Assembly (NCBI RefSeq): GCF_002940945.1
Contig: NZ_PNFV01000007.1
Location: 1,267-65,266, forward strand
From: Limosilactobacillus pontis
GTDB taxonomy: Bacteria; Bacillota; Bacilli; Lactobacillales; Lactobacillaceae
Direction of reading: 5' to 3'
Length of the DNA stretch: 64,000 nucleotides
Below the pieces are notes generated by a model. It was not told where the DNA came from and did no database searches. It saw only the letters and a list, made by a program, of their open reading frames with translations. The translations under genes and the position numbers were made by a program. Of the stretch, positions 1-9,900 are shown in pieces. Within the stretch, counting starts at the first letter, position 1, and every line of letters begins with the position of its first letter.

Positions 1-1948
<1,948 letters not shown>

Positions 1949-2027
1949 AGCAGAAGCGGTTAGGTTTGTTGGTGAGATTGGATATTGTTTAGTTTTGAGA
2001 GCACAAGCTCTCACCCGAAGAGGGTAG

Positions 2028-2144
2028 TGTGGTGATGATGGCTTGAAGGATACACCTGTTCCCATGCCGAACACAGTAGTTAAGCTTCAACACGCCGAAA
2101 GTAGTTGGGGGATCGCTCCCTGCGAGGATAGGACGTTGCCACGC
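2028..2144 (+). rRNA. rrf: 5S ribosomal RNA
   Basis: A 117-base segment begins with tgtggtgatgatggc and contains the invariant loop cccatgccgaacacag. It ends with ggacgttgccacgca, whose last bases pair with the 5' end. It follows 23S by about 80 bases, the usual rrn order. No tRNA genes follow it, so this copy of the rRNA operon ends here. Confidence 0.95.
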
Positions 2145-2150
2145 AATGAT

Positions 2151-2187
2151 AAAGGAGTGATGATCACGTCGATCATCACTCCTTTTT
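2151..2187 (+). terminator. Terminator of the rRNA operon
   Basis: A perfect 15-bp stem (aaaggagtgatgatc and its complement) around a 5-base loop is followed by a run of T. It lies seven bases after 5S rRNA. Confidence 0.95.
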
Positions 2188-2603
2188 TGTACTTATATTA
2201 TCAGCCCCTTGATAATAAGTTCCGTTGAACACTTTTGAGGTTGGATAGTTGCCTCGATTCACCTTATGGTAATTGATAGTCAGAATCAGGAATTGATAAT
2301 AATGAGAGACGTAGTTTAAATCATTATCGAAAAATAGAAAGAGATGGAGTGTTTTAATTAAGTTGGAATTAAAACTATATTGTGACCAGTAGTGATCGTA
2401 TTTAGACAGCCTAGCCAGTGTATGGACTAATTTTCATAAGTACTTGAAGACACATTACCGATGAGAGGCCCCTAGCTCCTATTTATGGCCTAATACGTAT
2501 TTGATTAAACGTGCTGGGCAGGCTTATACGGAAGAGGGATAAATTTTTATGGTATCGTCATTCAAATGAATGGCGTAAACTAGAGGAAAAGGGGGCGGAG
2601 AAA
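2188..2603 (+). other. Intergenic stretch, no gene seen
   Basis: About 415 AT-rich bases between the rRNA terminator and the AraC-type gene. I see no tRNA, long hairpin or credible small gene. An in-frame GTG at 2511 could extend the regulator by 31 residues, but those residues (basic, not family-like) and the absence of a ribosome site argue against it. The regulator's promoter must lie here but I could not place it with confidence. Confidence 0.5.
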
Positions 2604-3437
2604 ATGGAAAAAGCCATAGCGTTTGATTACTCACCAGCTAAGGATAGTCTGCTGGGAATCACCTCAGTAGGGCGGTCAGATACAATGGCTGGGCACTGTT
2701 TTGGTCCTGCTGTCCGCCCGTACTACCTGATTCACTATATTCTGGCTGGTTCTGGAACCTTCCGAGTGAACGGAATCGACTATCACCTGCATTCGGGGCA
2801 GGGGTTCTTCATTGAGCCAAACTACCAAACCTATTATTTTGCTGACGAACTGACACCCTGGTCATATGTCTGGCTGGGGTTCGTTGGAGACTATGCGACC
2901 GCTTTGATTAAGCAGCTGGCGATCTCGGAGCAGTCCCCCATCTTTAATAATGATCATTATTATGAGCTAGCTGACTGCGTCAATCAGATTATCCAGCACC
3001 CGTTGACGAGCCCGGCCGCGGAATTAAGAGCCAATAGCAATCTTCTTCGCTTCTTGAGCCTGATTGCTGACTCAACGGTAGTCAGTGATTATCAGTCGGC
3101 ACAACAGAACCCTTATGTCGACCGAGCGATTTCTTACCTAGCCCAGCATGTTGCAACGGCTTCGGCCGACCAATTGGCTCAGGTAGTGAATCTAGACCGA
3201 AGTTATCTCAGTACTCTTTTTAAGCGGGCTACTGACCTGACTCCGGGGCAGTACATTCGGAATTTTCGGATTACCAAGGCCCGACACCTTCTTGAATCTT
3301 CATCGTTACCGATTGAGGAAGTGGCACAACAGTGCGGTTATGATCATGCTAACTCCTTTACCAGGATCTTTAAGCGGATCTATGGAATAACGCCCCGGGA
3401 ATACCGGAAGCAGGTACGAAACCAAAATTCAAAATAA
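2604..3437 (+). CDS. AraC-family regulator, probably of alpha-galactoside use
   Basis: A 277-residue protein with an N-terminal cupin-like sugar-sensing domain (HLHSGQGFFIEPN and the WSYVWLGF segment) and a C-terminal pair of helix-turn-helix motifs. The second motif ends in the AraC signature with CGYDHANSFTRIFKRIYGITP. Length and order match MsmR/RafR-type regulators. I chose ATG 2604 because it follows gggggcggag and begins MEKAIAFDY, as relatives do. It is convergent with an alpha-galactosidase operon (3467-6337), so control of that operon is inferred from neighbourhood only. The protein would bind DNA as a dimer when its sugar ligand is present. Confidence 0.88.
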   Translation: MEKAIAFDYSPAKDSLLGITSVGRSDTMAGHCFGPAVRPYYLIHYILAGSGTFRVNGIDYHLHSGQGFFIEPNYQTYYFADELTPWSYVWLGFVGDYATALIKQLAISEQSPIFNNDHYYELADCVNQIIQHPLTSPAAELRANSNLLRFLSLIADSTVVSDYQSAQQNPYVDRAISYLAQHVATASADQLAQVVNLDRSYLSTLFKRATDLTPGQYIRNFRITKARHLLESSSLPIEEVAQQCGYDHANSFTRIFKRIYGITPREYRKQVRNQNSK

Positions 3438-3466
3438 GCGACTGATTACTGGTCAGTCGCTTATTT
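3433..3466. terminator. Bidirectional terminator between araC-type gene and membrane-protein gene
   Basis: A 13-bp stem aataagcgactga/tcagtcgcttatt with a short loop is flanked by A and T runs. It overlaps the stop codon of the regulator and abuts the stop of the convergent gene, so it can serve both strands. Confidence 0.85.
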
Positions 3467-4090
3467 TTATATCACGGCGCGTTGCCCGCGGGACAATAGG
3501 GGTTCAGCCAGATGCGTACGGAACCATTGGGTGAGTGGCCCCATGAACAGGGCGGTAATGATCGTTCCCACACCGAGGGTGACGTTGAAAAGAAAACCGA
3601 CCAGGACACAGAGACCGTCAGTGATCATCCGACAGTACTTGAAAGGTAGGAGCCGGTATTGGTAAGCGGCAATCAAGGCGATGGCGTCGTAAGCTGAGAC
3701 CCCCAGATCGGCGGTGAAGTAGAGAGCCGCGGCCAGGCAGGTAAATACAATTGCCATTGCCATCAGACCACTGCGCACGATTAAACTTGGGTGGGGTAGC
3801 ATGAGGTCGAGCAGGTGGTGCATTGCGTCTGCTGCCACTCCGGTGAAGAAGAGGTTGATCACGGTGGCTATTCCGATGTAGTGTTTCTTTAGGATGAAGA
3901 CCATGAGGAGAAGGGCCCCTGTTAGGATCAGATAAAAGGTCGAGTAGGTCGAACTAAATATGTTGGCAATTCCGGTCACAAAGCAAGTGAAGGGATCAAC
4001 GCCGAGGTTTGCCTTCTGCAGCATACCGACGCAGAAGCCGCAGAGTACCACGCCACAGAAGGCCATGATGATTCGTCTTAATTGATACAT
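3467..4090 (-). CDS. YczE/YitT-type integral membrane protein
   Basis: A 207-residue very hydrophobic protein with about five or six membrane segments. It has the family pattern of an N-terminal GFCVGMLQKANLGVDPF segment and a repeated LGVSAYDAIAL segment, as in YczE-like (DUF6198) proteins. The function of the family is not established. It starts ten bases after the alpha-galactosidase stop on the same strand, with aaggtg as ribosome site, so the two are co-transcribed. A role in sugar or precursor export is possible but unsupported beyond context. Confidence 0.75.
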   Translation of the reverse strand: MYQLRRIIMAFCGVVLCGFCVGMLQKANLGVDPFTCFVTGIANIFSSTYSTFYLILTGALLLMVFILKKHYIGIATVINLFFTGVAADAMHHLLDLMLPHPSLIVRSGLMAMAIVFTCLAAALYFTADLGVSAYDAIALIAAYQYRLLPFKYCRMITDGLCVLVGFLFNVTLGVGTIITALFMGPLTQWFRTHLAEPLLSRGQRAVI

Positions 4091-4099
4091 AGTTTCACC

Positions 4100-6337
4100 T
4101 TAATCTTTCTTTACCTCAAAGATGAACAGCCGGCTGTAGAAATCAGGGACATCACGAGTGGCTGCCGATTGTTCCGACTCGGCATCCGAGGTAACCAGGC
4201 CGATATTAGCTAGTTCACTACCAGTGTAAGTTCCGCAGTCGTGACCGCCTTCTTCGTGAACCCGGTATTTCTGGTCCGCCAGCAAGCCGGGGACCCGCTG
4301 GAGCCGGTATGGGGCGTTAACATCGTTGAGGACCTTGAAATAGCCCATTGCTGCCTGTTGCTGGTCGGGGCTCACTACCAACCAGGCAGTGATATTGCTA
4401 GTAAATGGACTCTTCAGCCGATAAAAGCGGCCAAATTGGAAGAGCACCCGATAGTGTTTCATCAGCTTGACCTGATTCTTGATCTGGGCCAACTCGTCCG
4501 GCCGTAGTTTAGTCAGGTCGAGCTCATAACCAAGGTCACCGAAGAAGGCTACGTCGCCGCGGGTCTTCAGTGGGGTGTAGCGGTTGACCTGTTCGTTAGG
4601 GCAAACAGAAACGTGAGCACCCATCGAGCTAATCGGGTAACAGTACGAAGTTCCCGCCTGGATCTTGAGCCGTTCGATAGCGTCAGAGTCGTCACTCGTC
4701 CAAGCTTGTGGCGCGTAATACAACATTCCGGCGTCAAAGCGTCCTCCGCCTGAGGCACAGGACTCAAAGAGGATCTTTGGAAACTCCTGAATCAGCTGCT
4801 CGTACAGGCGGTAGGCCCCGAGAATGTAGCGGTGGAAGATCTCTCCCTGTTGATCCGCAGGAAAGGCCGCCGAGAAACATTCAGTGATGTTACGGTTCAT
4901 ATCCCATTTAACGTAATCGACATGACCGTCGCGCAGGACTTTGGCGATCAGATTATAGACGTAATCAACGACTTCCGGCCGGGAGAAGTCGAGGACATAT
5001 TGGTGTCGTCCCTGAGACGGGTGCCGATCGGGAGTCTGGATGATGTAGTCTGGGTGGTGACGATAGAGTTCACTGTCCCGGTTGGTCATCTCGGGTTCAA
5101 ACCAGAGGCCAAACATCATCCCCAGCCGGTGGATTCGATCAGCCAAGCCGCTGATCCCGTTGGGGAGCCGGTCACGGTTAACCCACCAATCACCGAGTCC
5201 GGCTGTCTCGGTAGTCCGCTTGCCGAACCAGCCGTCATCAAGGACGAATAGTTCAATGCCAAGCTCATGGGCTTGCTTAGCTAGCTGGACTAGCTTACCT
5301 TCTGTAAAGTCGAAGTAGGTGGCCTCCCAGTTATTGATCAGGATCGGTCGCGGCCGATCTCGCCAGTAGCCGCGGGCTAGACGTCGCTGGTAGAGTCGGT
5401 GATAGGTCTGGCTAAGCTGGTTAAGGCCGTTGCTGGTGTAGACCATTACTGCCTCGGGGGTCTGAAATTTCTGGCCGGGCGCTAGTTTCCAGGAAAAGTG
5501 GAAGGGGTTGATTCCCATTTGAACGCGGGTAACTTGATAGGCGTCGACCTGGGCCTGAGCGAGGAAGTTCCCGCTGTAGACGAGGGAGAAACCATATGCC
5601 TCACCCTGAAATTCATCGGTATGAGGCCGCTTCAGAATCACAAACGGGTTCTGCATGTGGCTGGATGCGCCCCTGGTGCTACCGACAGATTGGATGCCGG
5701 GCCGCAGGTGGGTGCATTTCAGTTGCCGTTCCCGTCCCCAGGCACCGGAGAACTGTAACCAGTCGTAGTTATCATCGGGAAGGTCAAGATTCATGCTCAT
5801 TGCGGTAGTTAGCTGGTAGTCCTGATCGCTGTGGTTGGCAAAACGGACACTGCGGGTGATCGCATCGTAGTCGGCAAAAATTGTGTAGGTGAGGGTCAGG
5901 TCGACGTTGATTACATCATCGTGAAGGATAATCTCCAGGGTGGTAGCCTCGTCGTTATTTTCGACATAGGTGGCGGGGAGGTCGGCTAGTTTAGGCTTTC
6001 CGGCGTAAATCCGGTGGGATCGGTAGCGGAAGTTGGTTACCGTGCTACCGTTGGGCTGCTTAACCTCGACGGCTGGCATTCGATAGTCTGTCGTTCCGTA
6101 AGCCGGGTACTCTTGCTTGACGTTGCCGAGAGAAAAGTCATAGTCATCATCGTAAACGTAGCTCATCACTGGCCGATAGCCGTTTTCGACCAGGTAGGAA
6201 TGGTCGGCACGGTCGGGAACCCGCCGGCCAAAGTAGAGCTGACCGAGTTGGTCGTTGCGCAGAACCTTAATGATATAGCTGATCCGGTCGTTAAACAGGT
6301 GAAATTCCTGACTGTTTTGATGAAACTTGATTGGCAT
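4100..6337 (-). CDS. melA: Alpha-galactosidase, GH36 (first copy)
   Basis: A 745-residue cytoplasmic enzyme (no signal peptide) that hydrolyses terminal alpha-1,6-galactose from melibiose, raffinose and stachyose. GH36 features are in order: N-terminal beta-sandwich, catalytic barrel with LDDGWFG (about 366-372), nucleophile Asp479 in KWDMNRN, CASGGGRFD near 527-535, acid/base Asp549 in WTSDDSDAIER, and a C-terminal beta domain. Length matches lactobacillus MelA. A strong aaaggag site precedes ATG 6337. The upstream cre-like site suggests catabolite repression, and the nearby AraC regulator may induce it. It is roughly half identical by eye to the second copy at 40064-42283. Confidence 0.95.
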   Translation of the reverse strand: MPIKFHQNSQEFHLFNDRISYIIKVLRNDQLGQLYFGRRVPDRADHSYLVENGYRPVMSYVYDDDYDFSLGNVKQEYPAYGTTDYRMPAVEVKQPNGSTVTNFRYRSHRIYAGKPKLADLPATYVENNDEATTLEIILHDDVINVDLTLTYTIFADYDAITRSVRFANHSDQDYQLTTAMSMNLDLPDDNYDWLQFSGAWGRERQLKCTHLRPGIQSVGSTRGASSHMQNPFVILKRPHTDEFQGEAYGFSLVYSGNFLAQAQVDAYQVTRVQMGINPFHFSWKLAPGQKFQTPEAVMVYTSNGLNQLSQTYHRLYQRRLARGYWRDRPRPILINNWEATYFDFTEGKLVQLAKQAHELGIELFVLDDGWFGKRTTETAGLGDWWVNRDRLPNGISGLADRIHRLGMMFGLWFEPEMTNRDSELYRHHPDYIIQTPDRHPSQGRHQYVLDFSRPEVVDYVYNLIAKVLRDGHVDYVKWDMNRNITECFSAAFPADQQGEIFHRYILGAYRLYEQLIQEFPKILFESCASGGGRFDAGMLYYAPQAWTSDDSDAIERLKIQAGTSYCYPISSMGAHVSVCPNEQVNRYTPLKTRGDVAFFGDLGYELDLTKLRPDELAQIKNQVKLMKHYRVLFQFGRFYRLKSPFTSNITAWLVVSPDQQQAAMGYFKVLNDVNAPYRLQRVPGLLADQKYRVHEEGGHDCGTYTGSELANIGLVTSDAESEQSAATRDVPDFYSRLFIFEVKKD

Positions 6338-6371
6338 ATCGATGACACTCCTTTTCCTTAATTCAGCTCGA

Positions 6372-6386
6372 TTGTAGCGCTTTCAT
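6372..6386 (-). promoter_or_regulatory. Candidate cre (CcpA) site before melA
   Basis: On the minus strand the site reads atgaaagcgctacaa, matching the Gram-positive cre consensus WTGNAANCGNWNNCW at all but one position. It lies 35 bases upstream of the melA start, where CcpA binding would block transcription or early elongation. Confidence 0.6.
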
Positions 6387-6489
6387 TTGTGAGCGAGAAC
6401 AAGTGAATGTGGGAAGAAGTGCACATTTTGTGGGATTACAGAATTAGAAAAGTTGAGGAACAACGCTAATTTTCTTATTCTTAAATATG

Positions 6490-6540
6490 AAAATCCGAAC
6501 CACGATTTTGGCTTTTTCAAAAATCATGGTTCGGATTTTT
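6490..6540 (-). terminator. Terminator after bioY
   Basis: A long hairpin with a 13-bp outer stem (aaaatccgaacca with its complement) and further pairing inside, flanked by A/T runs. It lies between bioY and the melA promoter on the minus strand. Confidence 0.8.
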
Positions 6541-6578
6541 TCTTGTTTAGATAAGGCAGCCCGAGGGCCTAGATACAA

Positions 6579-7091
6579 TCACTGATTAACTTTTAGTCGC
6601 TGGGCAACAATAACAACAAGAAAAAGCTTAAGGATCCCGGGAATAACAAATGGAGCTACGCCGATTGTTATTGCTTGCGAAAGTGTCAGGTGATTAGTGG
6701 GGATTAGCCATAAGGCACCGATGACGAGTTGGCTGCTTGCTCCTAAAAGGTTGGCTAGGCAGATCGTCACCGTGGTGCGTGTTGTTAGACCTAGAATACA
6801 ACTTGTAATTAAGCCGTAAATAAGGAAACCAATTAAGTACCCACCGAGGGGACTCAGGAGGACTGGCAGGCCACCACTAAAGTTTGAAAAAACTGGTAGG
6901 CCAATGGTCCCAATTAAGAGGTAGGTGAGGATTGTTAAAAGACAATCCGATAACGGCAGTAGAGTTGCGATCATTCCAATGGCAAAGGTTTGCAGAGTCA
7001 GAGGAATGCCGGGAAGTGGGATCGTAACCTGTGAACAGATGATGAGGATTGCGAGCATCATTGCATTTAATGTTAACTGTTTGGTTTTCAA
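6579..7091 (-). CDS. bioY: Biotin transporter substrate-binding component BioY
   Basis: A 170-residue membrane protein with six predicted segments. It carries BioY hallmarks: VTIPLPGIPLTLQTFAIG near the N terminus, LIGTIGLPVFSNFSGG, and LSPLGGYLIGF. BioY is the S component of an energy-coupling-factor transporter and imports biotin with a shared EcfAAT module encoded elsewhere. The ATG follows a gaggagc site. I did not see a convincing BirA operator in the 200 bases upstream. It is monocistronic, ending at the hairpin at 6490-6540. Confidence 0.93.
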   Translation of the reverse strand: MKTKQLTLNAMMLAILIICSQVTIPLPGIPLTLQTFAIGMIATLLPLSDCLLTILTYLLIGTIGLPVFSNFSGGLPVLLSPLGGYLIGFLIYGLITSCILGLTTRTTVTICLANLLGASSQLVIGALWLIPTNHLTLSQAITIGVAPFVIPGILKLFLVVIVAQRLKVNQ

Positions 7092-7300
7092 TTAATTTGC
7101 TCCTCGGTAAGATTTAATATTAGTTTGTACAGTCGATTAATCGGGTTAAGCTGGGACTGGGAATTAACTTATTCAAGAGCTAAATTATCAGTCGTTTGTA
7201 GCCAAATAGCCTTACTCCGTTCGCTAGGCTTGAAAACTCTGATTACGACGCCAAACAAATCTATTAGGATTTTAACAATTAAACTCCATAAGGCTGAAAA

Positions 7301-8224
7301 CTAATTATGGGATTTTTGATGGTTGAAAAGGGTCATGATCTTCTGTAGCGGAACGGCCTGGAGAAAGGTGGTTAAGAGGATTAGCAGAGAGCCGCTGACA
7401 GCCGCCAGAGTCATTCGGGTGCCAAGAAGAGTGACCGCCAGCAGAGTTGCCACGAGGGGCTCAAAGGCACTGAGGATTCCTGTGACTGATGGTGATATGT
7501 AACGGATGCTTTGCAGAAACATCGTGTAGGAAAACATCGTACCTCCGATGACGATGTAGCAGATCAGCCACCAGTCACCGCTGGCTAGGTGGGGCCAGGG
7601 GATAGTGAACAAGGATGGCGCGAGGATGATTCCGCTGACCAGCATGGCGAGTCCGCAGACGGCCAGGGAATCGTAGTGCTCCAGCAGTGGCCGGGGCAAC
7701 AGTGTATAGAGGGCGGCTGCTCCGGCGCACCAAAGTCCCCAGAAAAGGGCCACTGGAGTCAATGTTAATGTGTTGAGGTGACCGCCCGTTACCAGGTAGA
7801 AAGTCCCAATCAGGGCGATTATGATTGAGACACAGTCAATCCGCCGGGGCCACTGACGCTGGGCAATGGCTAGCCAAATGATGATAATTACCGGCTGGAG
7901 GTACTGGATTACCGTTGCCGTGGGGGCGTTGCTAAACTTGACAGCTAAAAAGTAGGTCAGCTGCGAGTTCATCATTCCCAGGATGGCAAAGGCCAGCAGG
8001 TAGCCCAGGTTGCGCCGTCGGTGGATTAGGGCCCGGACTTGGTGGGGTGCTCGCGCGATCGAGATAGCGGTTAAGAGAATTCCCGCTGTTAGCAGGCGGA
8101 CTGTGACCAGCCAGGTGGTCGAAATATTGGTAGTGGAAAAGAGGTATTGGGCGGCGGCGCCGGAGCCGCCCCAGAGTGAGGCACCGCCGGCCGCCAGTAG
8201 TACGCCCTTGGTTTGTTGGTTCAT
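7301..8224 (-). CDS. EamA/DMT-family transporter
   Basis: A 307-residue inner-membrane protein with ten hydrophobic segments arranged as two EamA repeats. The first opens with LLAAGGASLWGGSGAAAQYLF and the second has LFWGLWCAGAAALYTLLPRPL. Members of the drug/metabolite superfamily usually export amino acids or small metabolites; the substrate cannot be told from sequence. The ATG follows a gggaggag site. It diverges from the aldo/keto reductase gene, sharing a 147-base promoter region. Confidence 0.85.
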   Translation of the reverse strand: MNQQTKGVLLAAGGASLWGGSGAAAQYLFSTTNISTTWLVTVRLLTAGILLTAISIARAPHQVRALIHRRRNLGYLLAFAILGMMNSQLTYFLAVKFSNAPTATVIQYLQPVIIIIWLAIAQRQWPRRIDCVSIIIALIGTFYLVTGGHLNTLTLTPVALFWGLWCAGAAALYTLLPRPLLEHYDSLAVCGLAMLVSGIILAPSLFTIPWPHLASGDWWLICYIVIGGTMFSYTMFLQSIRYISPSVTGILSAFEPLVATLLAVTLLGTRMTLAAVSGSLLILLTTFLQAVPLQKIMTLFNHQKSHN

Positions 8225-8371
8225 GTGGTTACTCCTCCCTAATTGATTAATCTAAGTTAACACAGATTGGGGGTGGCGACTAGCCAGTTGACGGATTTGC
8301 CTAGTAAAATTTCCAGGAAACGTTTAAGATTATTAGTGATGTTAACCAAGGATAATGAGGAGGAAAGGGCA

Positions 8372-9325
8372 ATGAAAACAGTCAAGATTGGCAACAGTAA
8401 CTGGCGGGCCTCAAACGTAGCGCTCGGCATCATGAGGATGGGGACGCTGCCGGTAGCCAAGGCGGTGGTGGCCTTGCAGACGGCCCATGATGTCGGTATA
8501 AATTTCATTGACTCGGCGGACATCTATGGCAATGATCCGCAGTTAGGTCGGGGATCCTCAGAGATTCACTTTGGCCAGGCCTTCAAGCAAAGCGGGCTTT
8601 GTCGTGATGACTTCTATATCCAGTCAAAGGGCGGCTTGTACGCTAATGCGGATAACAAGATTACTCGCTACGACTCCTCCAAGCACCAGTTGATTAGTGC
8701 TGTGGACGGGATTCTCAACCGGATGGGGATCGACTACCTGGACTCGTTCTTGATCCACCGGCCTGATCCATTGATGGAGCTTGATGAAATTGCGGCAGCT
8801 TTCGACGAGCTTCAGATGGCCGGTAAGGTGCGGCACTTTGGGGTTTCTAACTTCAATCCCCAGCAGATTGCCATGCTTCAGGCGGCACTGAACCAGAAAC
8901 TGCTGGTCGATCAGGTCCAGTTCGGCCTGGCCCACACTGAGATGATCGATTTCGGTCTCCACACCAACATGACAGATGACCGAGCAATTAACCGCGATGG
9001 CGGACTGATCGAGTATACCCGGCGCGTTCAGATGACAATTCAGACCTGGTCACCATTTCAGTACGGTACTTTTGCGGGAACTTTCATCAACAGTGATAAG
9101 TTCCCGGCGTTAAATGATGAACTGGACAAGCTGGCTGCCAAGTACGGTGTCAGCAAGAACGCAATTGCGGTGGCCTGGATTCTTCGCCATCCGGCTCACA
9201 TGCAGGTCCTCTTAGGGACGATGAATCCTGATCACATTAGGGATAGCGCGGCTGGGAGCGATGTGACTCTCACCCGGCAGGAGTGGTATGACCTCTACCT
9301 GGCCGCCGGGAATGATCTGCCATAA
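8372..9325 (+). CDS. Aldo/keto reductase (YdhF-like)
   Basis: A 317-residue NADPH-dependent carbonyl reductase of the cytosol. The catalytic tetrad is visible as Asp47, Tyr52 (in DSADIYGND), Lys86 (IQSKGG) and His129 (LIHRPDP). The C-terminal nucleotide-binding part includes NAIAVAWILRHPA and LGTMNP. An upstream in-frame GTG at 8267 is rejected because ATG 8372 has an ideal aggaggaaag site and the family start. The stop overlaps the next start by one base (taatg), so the phosphatase gene is translationally coupled. The physiological substrate is unknown. Confidence 0.9.
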   Translation: MKTVKIGNSNWRASNVALGIMRMGTLPVAKAVVALQTAHDVGINFIDSADIYGNDPQLGRGSSEIHFGQAFKQSGLCRDDFYIQSKGGLYANADNKITRYDSSKHQLISAVDGILNRMGIDYLDSFLIHRPDPLMELDEIAAAFDELQMAGKVRHFGVSNFNPQQIAMLQAALNQKLLVDQVQFGLAHTEMIDFGLHTNMTDDRAINRDGGLIEYTRRVQMTIQTWSPFQYGTFAGTFINSDKFPALNDELDKLAAKYGVSKNAIAVAWILRHPAHMQVLLGTMNPDHIRDSAAGSDVTLTRQEWYDLYLAAGNDLP

Positions 9326-9846
9326 TGGCCCGGGACTATGCGGCCTTCTATCGCCGCCTGAGCGCTCCCTTCCGGCACCATCCGCGGTGGACAGCAGCCC
9401 TGTGCCTTGCCAACCGTGGAATTGAGGTCATTATGTACGGCGCCTACCTGATTATGGGTGCCAGTTTAGCCTGGTGGGGACTTACCACAGGCTGGCCCGG
9501 TGCCTGGTCACGTCTCCTCCGATTGGTACTAATTCCGGGAAGTGGATTTGTCCTGCTCTCCTTTGTTCGCCAGCATCTGAACGCGCCACGACCCTATGAA
9601 CAGTGGCCAATCGACCCGTTGATTGCTCGGGAGAAGACTGGTGACTCCTTTCCGAGCCGTCACGTTTTCTCGGCGACGGTAATTGCGGTGGCTGCCTTAT
9701 GGATCAACTGGTACTGGGGCCTGGTGCTTCTGGCACTGGCGGCCCTGCTGGCGGTTATTCGGGTGATCGGCGGTGTTCACTACCCCCGCGACGTGATGGT
9801 GGGCGCCCTCTGTGGCCTGGTGATAGGCAGCCTATTGTTTTGGTAA
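9325..9846 (+). CDS. PAP2-family membrane phosphatase
   Basis: A 173-residue protein with about five membrane segments. The three PAP2 motifs are present: RQHLNAPRP (first Lys replaced by Arg), PSRHVFSATV (in place of PSGH) and RVIGGVHYPRD. Relatives dephosphorylate phosphatidate, phosphatidylglycerophosphate or undecaprenyl pyrophosphate at the outer membrane face. The start codon overlaps the aldo/keto reductase stop by one base, a tight coupling with no obvious metabolic reason. The altered first motif is common in distant PAP2 members. Confidence 0.87.
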   Translation: MARDYAAFYRRLSAPFRHHPRWTAALCLANRGIEVIMYGAYLIMGASLAWWGLTTGWPGAWSRLLRLVLIPGSGFVLLSFVRQHLNAPRPYEQWPIDPLIAREKTGDSFPSRHVFSATVIAVAALWINWYWGLVLLALAALLAVIRVIGGVHYPRDVMVGALCGLVIGSLLFW

Positions 9847-9900
9847 GATGCGGGTCTGGGAATGACCAGGCCCTTTCGCTTTGAGAAAGGGGAATCAACC

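Noticed and set aside
7092..7300. BirA operator before bioY
   Set aside because: No spaced inverted repeat of the BirA type could be found in the upstream region.
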